This document shows, one piece after another, positions 44,933 through 52,774 of a DNA stretch of 64,000 nucleotides. The stretch lies in contig CAVUMI010000006.1 in NCBI GenBank assembly GCA_963742585.1, forward strand, positions 806,001-870,000, given 5' to 3'. The notes under the pieces are model-generated. The model searched no databases and was not told the origin of the DNA. It saw only the letters and a program-made list of their open reading frames with translations. This DNA comes from JACDEA01 sp963742585. GTDB lineage: Bacteria > Actinomycetota > Acidimicrobiia > Acidimicrobiales > JACDEA01. A program made the position numbers and the translations under genes. Positions within the stretch are counted from its first letter, which is position 1, and the number at the start of each line of letters is the position of its first letter.

Positions 44933-45857
44933 TCGCCTGGGGCGGACGATCGCGGTGCTTGCGGTGCTGGCGCTCGGCCTGGCCGGTCTGACCCGGGCGC
45001 AGGCGAGCCACCAGCCCGGTGCCGAGGTCTTCCGGTTCCAAGACCCGCGTATCAATGAGTCGAGCGGCGTGGCCACCGCCTCCTATCGCGACGACCTCCT
45101 CTTCACCCACAACGACAGCGGCGATGTGGCCCGGTTCTTCGCAGTCGACTTCACCGGCGCGACCGTTGCGACCTACACCGTCCCGCTGGCCGGGGCAGTG
45201 GACTGGGAGGACATGGCGCGCGGCCCGCACCAGGACGGCACACCGGGCCAGTCGCTCTACTTCGCCGACATTGGCAACAACCTGCGCGACCGCGGAGTGC
45301 TCACGATCTATGAGGTCGACGAGCCGGTCGTCGGCGTGAGCCCCAGCACGCTTGCACTCCGGGGCGGCATGCAGTTCCGCTACCCGGACACTCGCCACGA
45401 CGCCGAGGCCCTGCTGGTGCACCCGACGACCGGACAGATGCTGGTGGTCGCCAAGGAGCTCCACGGCCTGTCGAACGTGTACGCGCTCACCGCGGGCAGG
45501 GCTATCCGGGTGGCGACGGTCAACATGCTCGGGCTGATGACGTTGGGGCCGAGCGCCCTCTTCGGACCGCCGATTTCCGGCATTCCCAGTCCACTTCCAG
45601 GCACGCAGATCACCGGCGGCGCCATCGGCCCGGCTGGCGATCGCATCGTGCTCCGCACGTACCTCGAGGCCTTCGAGTGGCGTCTGTCGGGCTCCGACTA
45701 CGCCCGGGCCTTCGCCGCTCCGCCGGTCAAGATCCCCGTGCCGGCCGTACTTCAAGGCGAGGCGGCGACCTACACCAACGCCGGCACCGCGTTCCTCACC
45801 ACCACCGAGGGTGTCGGCGGCCCCGTGCACCGCATGCAGTCAGCCTTTTCGCACTAG
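44925..45857 (+). CDS. Secreted beta-propeller-like protein
   Basis: A 310-residue protein with a signal peptide (RSRLGRTIAVLAVLALGLAG, cut near AQA-SH). The mature part has repeated strands in the manner of a beta-propeller: INESSGVATASYRDDLLFTH, SLYFADIGNN, YPDTRHDAEALLVHPTTGQM, and GDRIVLRTYLEAFEW. It resembles conserved secreted proteins of unknown function that are distantly like phytase- or SdiA-regulated-type propellers. GTG start overlaps the PrsW-like stop by 8 bases, so the two are coupled. Confidence 0.75.
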   Translation: MRSRLGRTIAVLAVLALGLAGLTRAQASHQPGAEVFRFQDPRINESSGVATASYRDDLLFTHNDSGDVARFFAVDFTGATVATYTVPLAGAVDWEDMARGPHQDGTPGQSLYFADIGNNLRDRGVLTIYEVDEPVVGVSPSTLALRGGMQFRYPDTRHDAEALLVHPTTGQMLVVAKELHGLSNVYALTAGRAIRVATVNMLGLMTLGPSALFGPPISGIPSPLPGTQITGGAIGPAGDRIVLRTYLEAFEWRLSGSDYARAFAAPPVKIPVPAVLQGEAATYTNAGTAFLTTTEGVGGPVHRMQSAFSH

Positions 45858-45866
45858 GACGCCCGG

Positions 45867-45895
45867 TGGCCGTGCTCCCCGGGCACGGCTATAGT
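45867..45895 (+). promoter_or_regulatory. Promoter candidate for the rplC operon
   Basis: TGGCCG (45867-45872), 17 bases, TATAGT (45890-45895). The -10 box is strong and the -35 weak. It sits 133 bases before rplC, and would give the separated S10 operon its own promoter. Confidence 0.55.
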
Positions 45896-45961
45896 TTTCA
45901 GTCCTACCAATCGACGTCTGTGGGCGCCCTCTGGGGGAACCCCGCAGCACAACTGAACATG

Positions 45962-45994
45962 CGCTCCGCCTTGGGCTCCTGCCAGGGCGGAGCG
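45962..45994 (+). promoter_or_regulatory. Leader hairpin before rplC
   Basis: CGCTCCGCC (45962-45970) and GGCGGAGCG (45986-45994) form a 9-bp stem with a 15-base loop, 34 bases before the rplC ATG and within the predicted leader. Position suggests a leader like the L4-controlled S10 leader of other bacteria; no sequence likeness to that leader is claimed. Confidence 0.45.
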
Positions 45995-46027
45995 TCCGCG
46001 TGAAAGCGACCAGAACGAGCATCAGCA

Positions 46028-46669
46028 ATGGCATCCAAAGCGATCGTCGGCGAGAAAGTCGGCATGACCCAGGTCTGGGACGACCAGAACCGGCTCGTGC
46101 CTGTAACCGTCGTCAAAGTCGCGCCATTGCGCGTGGTGCAGGTCAAGACGCCTGACCGTGACGGCTACAGCGCGGTGCAGGTCACGTACGGCACCATCAA
46201 GGCCAACCGCCTGAACAAGCCCGAAGCCGGCCACTTCAGCAAGGCCAACGTCGAAGCCGGCGTGCGGCTCGTCGAGCTGCGGCTCGAGGACAGCAGCGGC
46301 TTCGAGGTCGGTCAGCAGATCGCCGTCGACGTACTGGCGCCGGGCGACCTGGTCGATGTGACCGCGGTGAGCAAAGGCAAGGGCTTCGCCGGTGGGATGA
46401 AGCGTCACAACTTCAAGGGCCAAGGCGCCTCGCACGGTACGCACAAGAAGCACCGCGCGCCCGGCGCCATAGGCGCCTGCGCCACGCCCAGCCGCGTGTT
46501 CAAGGGCACGAAGATGGCCGGGCAGATGGGCAACCAGAAGGTCACCACGCTGAACCTCGAAGTGGTGGCCGCGGATCCCGAGCGCGAGCTGCTGTTGGTC
46601 AAGGGCGCGGTGCCCGGACCCCGCGGCGGCATCGTCCTCATCCGTAATGCAGTGAAAGCGATTCGCTAA
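46028..46669 (+). CDS. rplC: 50S ribosomal protein L3
   Basis: L3, 213 residues: GEKVGMTQVWDDQNRLVPVT start, then the tip loop KGKGFAGGMKRHNFKGQGAS and HGTHKKHRAPGAIGACATPS that reaches the peptidyl-transferase centre. Stop and the rplD ATG overlap by one base (TAATG). Confidence 0.99.
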   Translation: MASKAIVGEKVGMTQVWDDQNRLVPVTVVKVAPLRVVQVKTPDRDGYSAVQVTYGTIKANRLNKPEAGHFSKANVEAGVRLVELRLEDSSGFEVGQQIAVDVLAPGDLVDVTAVSKGKGFAGGMKRHNFKGQGASHGTHKKHRAPGAIGACATPSRVFKGTKMAGQMGNQKVTTLNLEVVAADPERELLLVKGAVPGPRGGIVLIRNAVKAIR

Positions 46670-47373
46670 TGGCCTCGGTCGACGTACGGACGCAGAGCGG
46701 CGGCTCGAACGGCAAGGTCGAGTTGGATCCCGCGTACTTCGCGGTGCAGCCCAACGTCCCGGTGATGCACCAGGTCGTCACCGCCCAGCTGGCCGCGGCT
46801 CGATCCGGCACCCACTCGACGCTGACGCGGGCCGAGGTTCGCGGCGGCGGCAAGAAGCCGTGGCGGCAGAAGGGCACCGGTCGCGCCCGCCAGGGCTCGA
46901 CGCGCGCACCCCATTGGGCCGGCGGCGGCGTCGCCTTCGGGCCGAAGCCGCGTGACTACCGGCAGAAGACGCCCAAGAAGATGATCCAGCTGGCGCTGCG
47001 CGGAGCGCTGTCCGACCGGGCCTCCGACGGCAAGGTCGTGGTCGTCGACGCGTGGGATTTCCCCGCACCCAAGACGCGCGACGCCAATGCCGCGCTCGAC
47101 GCGCTCGGTCTCAGCGGGCGCGTGCTGATCGTGTTGAGCCGCGACGACGAGGACGTCTTCAAGTCGTTCCGCAACCTCGCCGACGTGCAGATCATCCTCG
47201 ACCAGGAGCTCAATCCCTACGACATCCTCTGCAACGACTGGCTCGTGTTCACCCGGGCCACGCTTCCTGGTGCACAGGGAGGCGGAGGCGGAGACCGAGC
47301 CGACCGGGGAGATCAACCCGCCGCGATCGTGATTCCGATCTCGGACGAACCCGCGGTTGAGGACGCCGAATGA
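46669..47373 (+). CDS. rplD: 50S ribosomal protein L4
   Basis: L4, 234 residues, with the tunnel loop RAEVRGGGKKPWRQKGTGRA and RQGSTRAPHWAGGG, and the C-terminal YDILCNDWLVFTRATL. About 30 extra residues (GGGGGDRADRGDQPAAIVIP and an acidic end) follow; they are encoded partly by a dispersed junction repeat and are not family-conserved. Overlaps rplW by 4 bases. Confidence 0.98.
   Translation: MASVDVRTQSGGSNGKVELDPAYFAVQPNVPVMHQVVTAQLAAARSGTHSTLTRAEVRGGGKKPWRQKGTGRARQGSTRAPHWAGGGVAFGPKPRDYRQKTPKKMIQLALRGALSDRASDGKVVVVDAWDFPAPKTRDANAALDALGLSGRVLIVLSRDDEDVFKSFRNLADVQIILDQELNPYDILCNDWLVFTRATLPGAQGGGGGDRADRGDQPAAIVIPISDEPAVEDAE
47278..47316 (+). repeat. Dispersed junction repeat, copy in the rplD tail
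   Basis: GGAGGCGGAGGCGGAGACCG followed by AGCCGACCGGGGAGATCAA. It is nearly identical to the copy at the truA start (61755) and shares the right end CGGGAGATCA with the copies at 51819 and 53911. Here it is translated as part of the L4 extension. Confidence 0.75.
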
Positions 47374-47660
47374 CCGATCCCCGCGACGTCATCATCCGGC
47401 CGGTCGTGTCGGAGAAGTCCTACGCGCTGCTCGACAACGGCGTCTACACGTTCGTGGTCGCCAGCAGCGCCAACAAGATCGAGATCCGCCAGGCCATCGA
47501 GAGCATCTTCAACGTGCGGGTGGCCAACGTGAACACGCTGAACCGTCACGGGAAGCGCAAGCGCAACCGCAAGACGTTCACGTTCGGCGCCCGGCCCGAC
47601 ACCAAGCGAGCGATCGTCACCCTGGCCGAGGGTGACCGTATCGACCTCTTCGAAAGTTAG
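47370..47660 (+). CDS. rplW: 50S ribosomal protein L23
   Basis: L23, 96 residues, at the tunnel exit: DVIIRPVVSEKSYALLDNGV, FVVASSANKIEIRQAIESIF, VANVNTLN, and RKTFTFGARPDTKRAIVTL. Overlaps rplD by 4 bases (ATGA). Confidence 0.99.
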   Translation: MTDPRDVIIRPVVSEKSYALLDNGVYTFVVASSANKIEIRQAIESIFNVRVANVNTLNRHGKRKRNRKTFTFGARPDTKRAIVTLAEGDRIDLFES

Positions 47661-47664
47661 ATCG

Positions 47665-48501
47665 ATGCCCCTTCGCAAACGCAAGCCCACCAGCCCCGGC
47701 CGTCGCTTCCAGTCGGCATCCGACTTCAAGGAGATCACCCGCGACCGGCCGGAGAAGTCGCTGCTGGCGCCGAAGCACTCAACCGGCGGCCGCAACGCGC
47801 ACGGCCACAAGACTTCCCGTCACCGCGGCGGCGGGCACAAGCAGCAGTACCGCGTCATCGACTTCCGTCGCAACAAGGACGGCGTTCCCGCCAAGGTGGC
47901 GGCCATCGAGTACGACCCCAACCGCAACGCCCGCATCGCGCTGCTGCACTACGCCGACGGCGAGAAGCGCTACATCCTGGCGCCCGCCCGCGTCGGCGTC
48001 GGCGACATGTTGCAGAGCGGCCAGGGCAGCGAGATCCGTCCCGGGAACGCGTTGCCGCTGCGCTACATCCCCGTCGGTACCACGATCCACAACGTCGAGC
48101 TACAGCCCAACGGTGGCGGCAAGCTCGCCCGCGGCGCGGGCATGAGCGTGCAGCTGGTGGCCAAGGAAGGCGACTTCGCCACGCTGCGTCTGCCGTCTAC
48201 CGAGATGCGCCGCGTGCCCATCGACTGCCGGGGAACGGTGGGCGAGGTGGGTAACGCCGAGGCCGAGTTGATCAAGATCGGCAAGGCCGGCCGCAACCGG
48301 TGGAAGGGCGTGCGCCCGCAGACCCGCGGCGTCGCCATGAACCCGGTCGACCACCCCCTGGGTGGCGGCGAGGGCAAGAGCTCCGGCGGACGCCATCCGG
48401 TGTCGCCGTGGGGCAAGCCCGAGGGCCGCACGCGCAACCCCAACAAGCCGTCCAGCAAGCTCATCATCCGCCGTCGCCGCACGCGCGGGAAGCGGAGGTA
48501 G
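47665..48501 (+). CDS. rplB: 50S ribosomal protein L2
   Basis: L2, 278 residues, needed for subunit joining and peptidyl transfer: KRKPTSPGRRFQSASDF, GGRNAHGHKTSRHRGGGHKQ, the RNA-binding middle, and NPVDHPLGGGEGKSSGGRHP with the essential His, then SPWGKPEGRTR. Starts 4 bases after rplW; ends 5 bases before rpsS. Confidence 0.99.
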   Translation: MPLRKRKPTSPGRRFQSASDFKEITRDRPEKSLLAPKHSTGGRNAHGHKTSRHRGGGHKQQYRVIDFRRNKDGVPAKVAAIEYDPNRNARIALLHYADGEKRYILAPARVGVGDMLQSGQGSEIRPGNALPLRYIPVGTTIHNVELQPNGGGKLARGAGMSVQLVAKEGDFATLRLPSTEMRRVPIDCRGTVGEVGNAEAELIKIGKAGRNRWKGVRPQTRGVAMNPVDHPLGGGEGKSSGGRHPVSPWGKPEGRTRNPNKPSSKLIIRRRRTRGKRR

Positions 48502-48506
48502 TCGAG

Positions 48507-49493
48507 ATGCCCCGAAGTCTCAAGAAGGGTCCGTTCGTCGACGACCATCTGTTGAAGAAGGTCGACGAGCAGAACAGCAAGAACGAGAAGCGGGTCATCA
48601 AGACGTGGTCGCGTCGGTCCACGATCATCCCCGACATGGTCGGTCACACCATCGCCGTCCACGACGGGCGCAAGCACGTGCCCGTCTACATCACCGAGTC
48701 GATGGTCGGTCACAAGCTCGGTGAGTTCGCACCGACCCGCACCTTCCGCTACCACGCCGGCCAGGAACGCGGCAGGTCGCCGATGACCGGCCTGAAGACC
48801 AACGAGCGGCCGGGCACGCGCGCCGAGCTGCGGCACGTCATCACGTCGCCCTACAAGGTGCGAGAGGTGCTCGACCTGGTCCGCGGGCTCGAAGTGGCCG
48901 CCGCCCGGGACGTGTTGAAGTTCTGCGGCCGCGGCAGCGCCCCGATGGTGGCCAAGCTGCTCGCGTCGGCGGTCGCTAACGCGCAGCACAACGACGGCCT
49001 CGATCCCGATGAGCTGTACGTCGCTTCCTGCTACGCCGACGAGGCCCGCACCCTCAAGCGCTGGCGCGCCCGTGCCCGCGGTCGCTACACGCGTATCCGC
49101 AAGCGCACGTGCCACATCACGATCATCGTGGCGCGACTGCCCGAGGACAAGCTCCTCCGCGTCCGCGCCCGCCAGGCCCAAGAAGCCGGCAACCGCCGCG
49201 CCCGCCGCGTAGCCGGCGGCCGCAAGGCAACGGCAGCAACGACCGAAGCACCGCAGGTGATCGACGCGCCGCCGGTAGACGCCGAAGAGATCGAAGAGCA
49301 AGGCATCGTCGACCCCCAAGCGGCCGCCGTAGAAGTCATTGAAGAGACGGAAGCCGAAGGCGATGCGCCCGAAGCCCCGGTTGAGGAGAACGTGGAAGCC
49401 GAAGTCAGCGCTGAGAGCGCATCGACAGATGCGCCAGAAGAGGCAGAACCCGACGTCAGCGGTGAGAAGCCGCCGGAAGGCGGCTCAGAATAA
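48507..49493 (+). CDS. rpsS-rplV: S19-L22 fused reading frame with acidic tail
   Basis: One open frame of 328 codons carries two ribosomal proteins. Residues 1-92 are a complete S19 (PRSLKKGPFVDDHLLKKVDE, WSRRSTIIPDMVGHTIAVHD, MVGHKLGEFAPTRTFRYHAG). Residue 93 is a Met that begins a complete L22 (RHVITSPYKVREVLDLVRGL, LLASAVANAQHNDGLDPDEL, RARARGRYTRIRKRTCHITI). No stop lies between them. Residues 241-328 are a tail with 28 acidic residues and a single Lys. S19 is in the 30S head and L22 near the 50S tunnel exit, so an unprocessed fusion should not fit one ribosome. Cleavage, restart at ATG 48783, or a one-base assembly error are the options; a TGA sits in the +1 frame at 48784. Confidence 0.93.
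   Translation: MPRSLKKGPFVDDHLLKKVDEQNSKNEKRVIKTWSRRSTIIPDMVGHTIAVHDGRKHVPVYITESMVGHKLGEFAPTRTFRYHAGQERGRSPMTGLKTNERPGTRAELRHVITSPYKVREVLDLVRGLEVAAARDVLKFCGRGSAPMVAKLLASAVANAQHNDGLDPDELYVASCYADEARTLKRWRARARGRYTRIRKRTCHITIIVARLPEDKLLRVRARQAQEAGNRRARRVAGGRKATAATTEAPQVIDAPPVDAEEIEEQGIVDPQAAAVEVIEETEAEGDAPEAPVEENVEAEVSAESASTDAPEEAEPDVSGEKPPEGGSE
48783..49493 (+). other. rplV: L22 module with possible internal start
   Basis: ATG 48783 is codon 93 of the S19-L22 frame and begins MTGLKTNERPGTRAELRH, a normal L22 N-terminus. GCAGG lies 7 bases upstream as a modest ribosome site. A separate L22 of 236 residues, including the acidic tail, could be made from here; a separate S19 could not, as there is no stop in its frame. 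Confidence 0.6.
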
Positions 49494-50438
49494 ATGGGTC
49501 AGAAGGTAAATCCGTACGGGTTCCGGCTTGGGATCACGACTGACTGGAAGTCGCGGTGGTTTGCTGACCGCGAGTACCAGAACTACGTGATCGAGGACTG
49601 GAAGATCCGCGACTTCCTCACGCGTCAGCTCGAGCGCGCCGCGGTGAGTCGCATCGAAGTCGAGCGCACGCGCGACCGTCTGCGCGTCGATGTGCACACC
49701 GCCCGCCCCGGCATCGTCATCGGCCGGCGTGGCGCGGAGGCCGACCGTCTGCGCGACGGCCTGGCCAAGATCACCAACAACCCGAAGATCCAACTCAACA
49801 TCCAGGAGATCAAGCAGCCCGAGCTTGATGCTGCGCTGATCGCCCAGGGCATCGCCGACCAGCTCGCCGGCCGCGTGAGTTTCCGCCGCGCCATGAAGCG
49901 CGCCGTGCAGACCGTGCAGAAGGCGGGTGCGCAGGGAATCCGTGTGCAGTGCGCCGGCCGGCTCGGCGGCTCCGAAATGGCTCGCCGCGAGTTCTACCGC
50001 GAGGGTCGGGTCCCGTTGCACACGCTGCGGGCCGACATCGATTACGGCTTCCGCGAGGCCAAGACCACGTTCGGCCGCATCGGCGTGAAGGTCTGGATCT
50101 ACAAGGGCGACATCCTCCCGTACAAGGTGGCCTCCGAGGAGAAGATCTCTCGCGAAGCGGCCATGGCGGTTGGTGAGACGTCGGGCCAGGGTCCGAAGCC
50201 GCGCCGGGTCATCTCCGCCGGTGGCGGCCGTCGCCGGCCCGACCAGGCCGGCCCCGGTGAAGCTCCCGCCGATGGGGGCGATGCGGATGCCGGTGACGCG
50301 CCGCCCAGCGAGGAGGCGGCACCGCTTATCCCCGCGGTCGATCCCGAGCTGGAGAAGATCCTGGCTGAGGAAGAAGAGATCGAGCGCCGTACCCGCGAGC
50401 ATCACGAGGCGCCGCACTTCAAGAAAGACCCCGACTGA
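49494..50438 (+). CDS. rpsC: 30S ribosomal protein S3
   Basis: S3, 314 residues: GQKVNPYGFRLGITTDWKSR, KH domain RPGIVIGRRGAEADRLRDGL, and EMARREFYREGRVPLHTLRA with IDYGFREAKTTFGRIGVKVW. After ~215 comes a ~100-residue extension rich in Pro, Gly, Asp and Glu ending EEEEIERRTREHHEAPHF, longer than in most bacteria. Directly abuts the S19-L22 stop. Confidence 0.98.
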   Translation: MGQKVNPYGFRLGITTDWKSRWFADREYQNYVIEDWKIRDFLTRQLERAAVSRIEVERTRDRLRVDVHTARPGIVIGRRGAEADRLRDGLAKITNNPKIQLNIQEIKQPELDAALIAQGIADQLAGRVSFRRAMKRAVQTVQKAGAQGIRVQCAGRLGGSEMARREFYREGRVPLHTLRADIDYGFREAKTTFGRIGVKVWIYKGDILPYKVASEEKISREAAMAVGETSGQGPKPRRVISAGGGRRRPDQAGPGEAPADGGDADAGDAPPSEEAAPLIPAVDPELEKILAEEEEIERRTREHHEAPHFKKDPD

Positions 50439-50869
50439 TGCTGATGCCCCGCAAGGTGAAGCACCGCAAGCAACACCGCGGGCGGATGACCGGCAAGGCC
50501 AAAGGCGGCGCCACCATCAACTTCGGTGACTACGGCATCGAGGCCTTGGAGCCGGGCTGGATCACCGCGCGGCAGATCGAAGCGGCTCGTATCGCGATGA
50601 CCCGTCACGTCAAGCGCGGCGGCAAGGTCTGGATCCGGATCTTCCCGGATAAGCCGGTCACGCAGAAGCCGGCCGAGACGCGCATGGGATCAGGCAAGGG
50701 CAACCCCGAGCACTGGGTCGCCGTGGTCAAGCCTGGCCGCATCCTGTTCGAGCTCGCCGGTGTCAATGAGGAGCTGGCCAAGGGCGCCATGGAGCGCGCC
50801 ATTCAGAAGCTCCCTATCAGGGCCAAGTTCGTGGTCCGGCGCCACCTGCAGGAAGAAGTGCAGATCTGA
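50438..50869 (+). CDS. rplP: 50S ribosomal protein L16
   Basis: L16, 143 residues from ATG 50438 (overlapping the rpsC TGA), or two fewer from ATG 50444, which starts with the usual MPRKVKHRKQHRG. Landmarks GGATINFGDYGIEALEPGWI, RIFPDKPVTQKPAETRMGSG and KGNPEHWVAVVKPGRILFEL. Confidence 0.98.
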   Translation: MLMPRKVKHRKQHRGRMTGKAKGGATINFGDYGIEALEPGWITARQIEAARIAMTRHVKRGGKVWIRIFPDKPVTQKPAETRMGSGKGNPEHWVAVVKPGRILFELAGVNEELAKGAMERAIQKLPIRAKFVVRRHLQEEVQI

Positions 50870-51105
50870 TGACCAAGCAAGCCGCCGAACTGCGCAACAT
50901 GGAAGACAGCGAATTGGAGAACCGCCTCGTCGAGACGAAGGCGGAGCTGTTCAACCTCCGGTTCAAGCACGTCACCGGCGAGTTGCCGAACATGTCGCGA
51001 CTGGGCGAGTTGCGCCGTGAGATCGCCCGCATCCACACCCTCCTCCGCGAGCGCGAGATCGCCGAGTACGAGTCACTCCAACAGACAGGCAACGCGAATG
51101 GCTGA
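50869..51105 (+). CDS. rpmC: 50S ribosomal protein L29
   Basis: L29, 78 residues: AAELRNMEDSELENRLVETK, AELFNLRFKHVTGELPNMSR, then LGELRREIARIHTLLREREI. One-base overlap with rplP (TGATG) and 8-base overlap with rpsQ. Confidence 0.98.
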   Translation: MTKQAAELRNMEDSELENRLVETKAELFNLRFKHVTGELPNMSRLGELRREIARIHTLLREREIAEYESLQQTGNANG

Positions 51106-51376
51106 ACCCACCGCACCGACCGCACGACCCAACCGCCGCAAGATCCGTGAGGGCACGGTGTCTTCGGCGTCGATGGAGAACACCGTCGTGGTCGACGTCA
51201 TCGAGCGCGTGCGCCACCGCCGGTACGACAAGACGGTCCAGCGCACCAAGCACCTCTACGCCCACGACACCGCCAACGACGTCAAGGTCGGCGACCGCGT
51301 GCGGGTCCAGGAGACCCGGCCGTTGTCGAAGCTCAAGCGCTGGCGCGTCGTCGAAGTTCTGGAACGGGCGAAATGA
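51098..51376 (+). CDS. rpsQ: 30S ribosomal protein S17
   Basis: S17, 92 residues: NRRKIREGTVSSASMENTVV, VDVIERVRHRRYDKTVQRTK, HDTANDVKVGDRVRVQETRP and LSKLKRWRVVEVLE. ATG 51098 is chosen because it gives the normal short N-terminus and overlaps rpmC by 8 bases. Confidence 0.98.
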   Translation: MAEPTAPTARPNRRKIREGTVSSASMENTVVVDVIERVRHRRYDKTVQRTKHLYAHDTANDVKVGDRVRVQETRPLSKLKRWRVVEVLERAK

Positions 51377-51429
51377 GCGCTCTCGCCTTCGGCTCGAACG
51401 CATTCGCCCGCTGGGCACTCTGCCTAGTG

Positions 51430-51446
51430 GCCCTCCTCCGGAGGGC
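51430..51446 (+). promoter_or_regulatory. Hairpin over the rplN ribosome site
   Basis: GCCCTCC-TCC-GGAGGGC is a perfect 7-bp stem that contains the rplN Shine-Dalgarno (GGAGGG), 4 bases before the ATG at 51450. Folded, it would hide the site. It lies in a 73-base gap, large for this operon, so translational control of L14 is plausible. Confidence 0.55.
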
Positions 51447-51449
51447 GGC

Positions 51450-51818
51450 ATGATCCAACAAGAGAGCCGCCTTCGGGTGGCCGACAACAGCGGCGCCAAG
51501 GAGGTGCTCTGCATCAAGGTGCTGGGCGGCTCCAAGCGCCGCTACGCGGGCATTGGCGACATATTCGTCGCCACTGTGAAGGACGCGCTGCCCGGTGCCG
51601 CGGTGAAGAAGGGTGAAGTCGTGAAGTGCGTCGTCGTGCGCACCAAGAAGGAGCGCCGCCGCCCCGACGGCAGCTACATCCGCTTCGACGAGAACGCCGC
51701 GGTTCTCATCAACGAACAGCAGCAGCCCCGCGGTACGCGCATCTTCGGGCCGGTCGGCCGTGAGCTGCGCGACAAGAAGTTCATGCGCATCGTTTCTCTC
51801 GCTCCAGAGGTTCTGTAG
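51450..51818 (+). CDS. rplN: 50S ribosomal protein L14
   Basis: L14, 122 residues, the canonical length: MIQQESRLRVADNSGAKEVL, KVLGGSKRRYAGIGDIFVAT, VRTKKERRRPDGSYIRFDEN and GTRIFGPVGRELRDKKFMRI. A hairpin covers its ribosome site. Confidence 0.99.
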   Translation: MIQQESRLRVADNSGAKEVLCIKVLGGSKRRYAGIGDIFVATVKDALPGAAVKKGEVVKCVVVRTKKERRRPDGSYIRFDENAAVLINEQQQPRGTRIFGPVGRELRDKKFMRIVSLAPEVL

Positions 51819-51853
51819 TGAGCCGGAGGCGAAGCCGGAAGGCGATCGGGAGA
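51819..51853 (+). repeat. Dispersed junction repeat, copy before rplX
   Basis: TGAGCCGGAGGCGAAGCCGG continues into AAGGCGATCGGGAGA. It begins directly after the rplN TAG and ends 5 bases before the rplX ATG, so its GGGAGA is the rplX ribosome site. It is about 85% identical to the copy at 53911. Confidence 0.8.
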
Positions 51854-51858
51854 CATTG

Positions 51859-52197
51859 ATGGCTGGAATCAAACTCAAGAAGGGTGACCGGGTCCGCGTG
51901 CGGGCCGGCAAGGACCGGGGCAAGGAGGGCGAGATCATGCGCGTCCTGCCCAGGGAAGGCAAGGTCATCGTCGAGGGCGTCAACATCTCCAAGAAGCACC
52001 AACGCACGACCCGCGCCACGATGCAGGGCGGGATCATCGACAAGGACATGCCGATCCCCGTCTCGAACGTGGCAATCGTCTGTCCGGGCTGCGGACCGAC
52101 GCGCGTCGGCTTCCGCATGGACACGTCGCTGGGCATCGGTGACGACCGAGTCGTGCAGAAGATCCGCGTCTGCAAGAAGTGCGGGAGCGACCTGTGA
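51859..52197 (+). CDS. rplX: 50S ribosomal protein L24
   Basis: L24, 112 residues, an assembly starter: KLKKGDRVRVRAGKDRGKEG (KOW motif), KVIVEGVNISKKHQRTTRAT, and the CPGCGPTRVGFRM / CKKCGSDL cysteine pairs that make a zinc-binding variety. Overlaps rplE by 4 bases (GTGA). Confidence 0.98.
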   Translation: MAGIKLKKGDRVRVRAGKDRGKEGEIMRVLPREGKVIVEGVNISKKHQRTTRATMQGGIIDKDMPIPVSNVAIVCPGCGPTRVGFRMDTSLGIGDDRVVQKIRVCKKCGSDL

Positions 52198-52766
52198 GCG
52201 CAGCCACCACGACGGAACGGCCGCGGCTCAAGCAGCGCTACGACAGCGAGATCCGTGCGCAGCTCAAGGACACGCTCGGGCTCGGCAACATCATGGAAGT
52301 CCCCCGGTTCGAGAAGATCGTCATCAACATGGGCGTCGGCAAGGCCACCCAGCAAGCGTCGCTCCTCGAGAACGCCGTGCGCGACCTCACGATCATCGCC
52401 GGCCAGAAGCCCCTGGTCACCAAGGCCAGGCAGTCCATTGCCGGTTTCAAGCTCCGTGAGGGGCAGAGCATCGGCGCCAAGGTCACGCTGCGGGGCGATC
52501 GAATGTGGGAGTTCTTCGACCGGCTCGTCAGCATCGCCATCCCCCGTATCCGCGACTTCCGCGGCCTCAACCCCGATGCCTTCGATGGTCGCGGCAACTA
52601 CACGTTCGGGGTGACCGAGCAACTGATCTTCCCCGAGATTAATTACGACAAGGTCGATATACCGCGTGGCATGGACATCACCATCGTGACCACCGCTCGC
52701 ACGAATGCCGAAGGCAAGGCCCTGTTGAGCGCCTTCGGTTTCCCGTTCCGACGTGAAGGGCTGTAA
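52194..52766 (+). CDS. rplE: 50S ribosomal protein L5
   Basis: L5, 190 residues, binds 5S rRNA: RLKQRYDSEIRAQLKDTLGL, VPRFEKIVINMGVGKATQ, AGQKPLVTKARQSIAGFKLR, and PRIRDFRGLNPDAFDGRGNY. GTG start overlaps the rplX stop. Confidence 0.98.
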   Translation: MSAATTTERPRLKQRYDSEIRAQLKDTLGLGNIMEVPRFEKIVINMGVGKATQQASLLENAVRDLTIIAGQKPLVTKARQSIAGFKLREGQSIGAKVTLRGDRMWEFFDRLVSIAIPRIRDFRGLNPDAFDGRGNYTFGVTEQLIFPEINYDKVDIPRGMDITIVTTARTNAEGKALLSAFGFPFRREGL

Positions 52767-52774
52767 GCGAAGAA

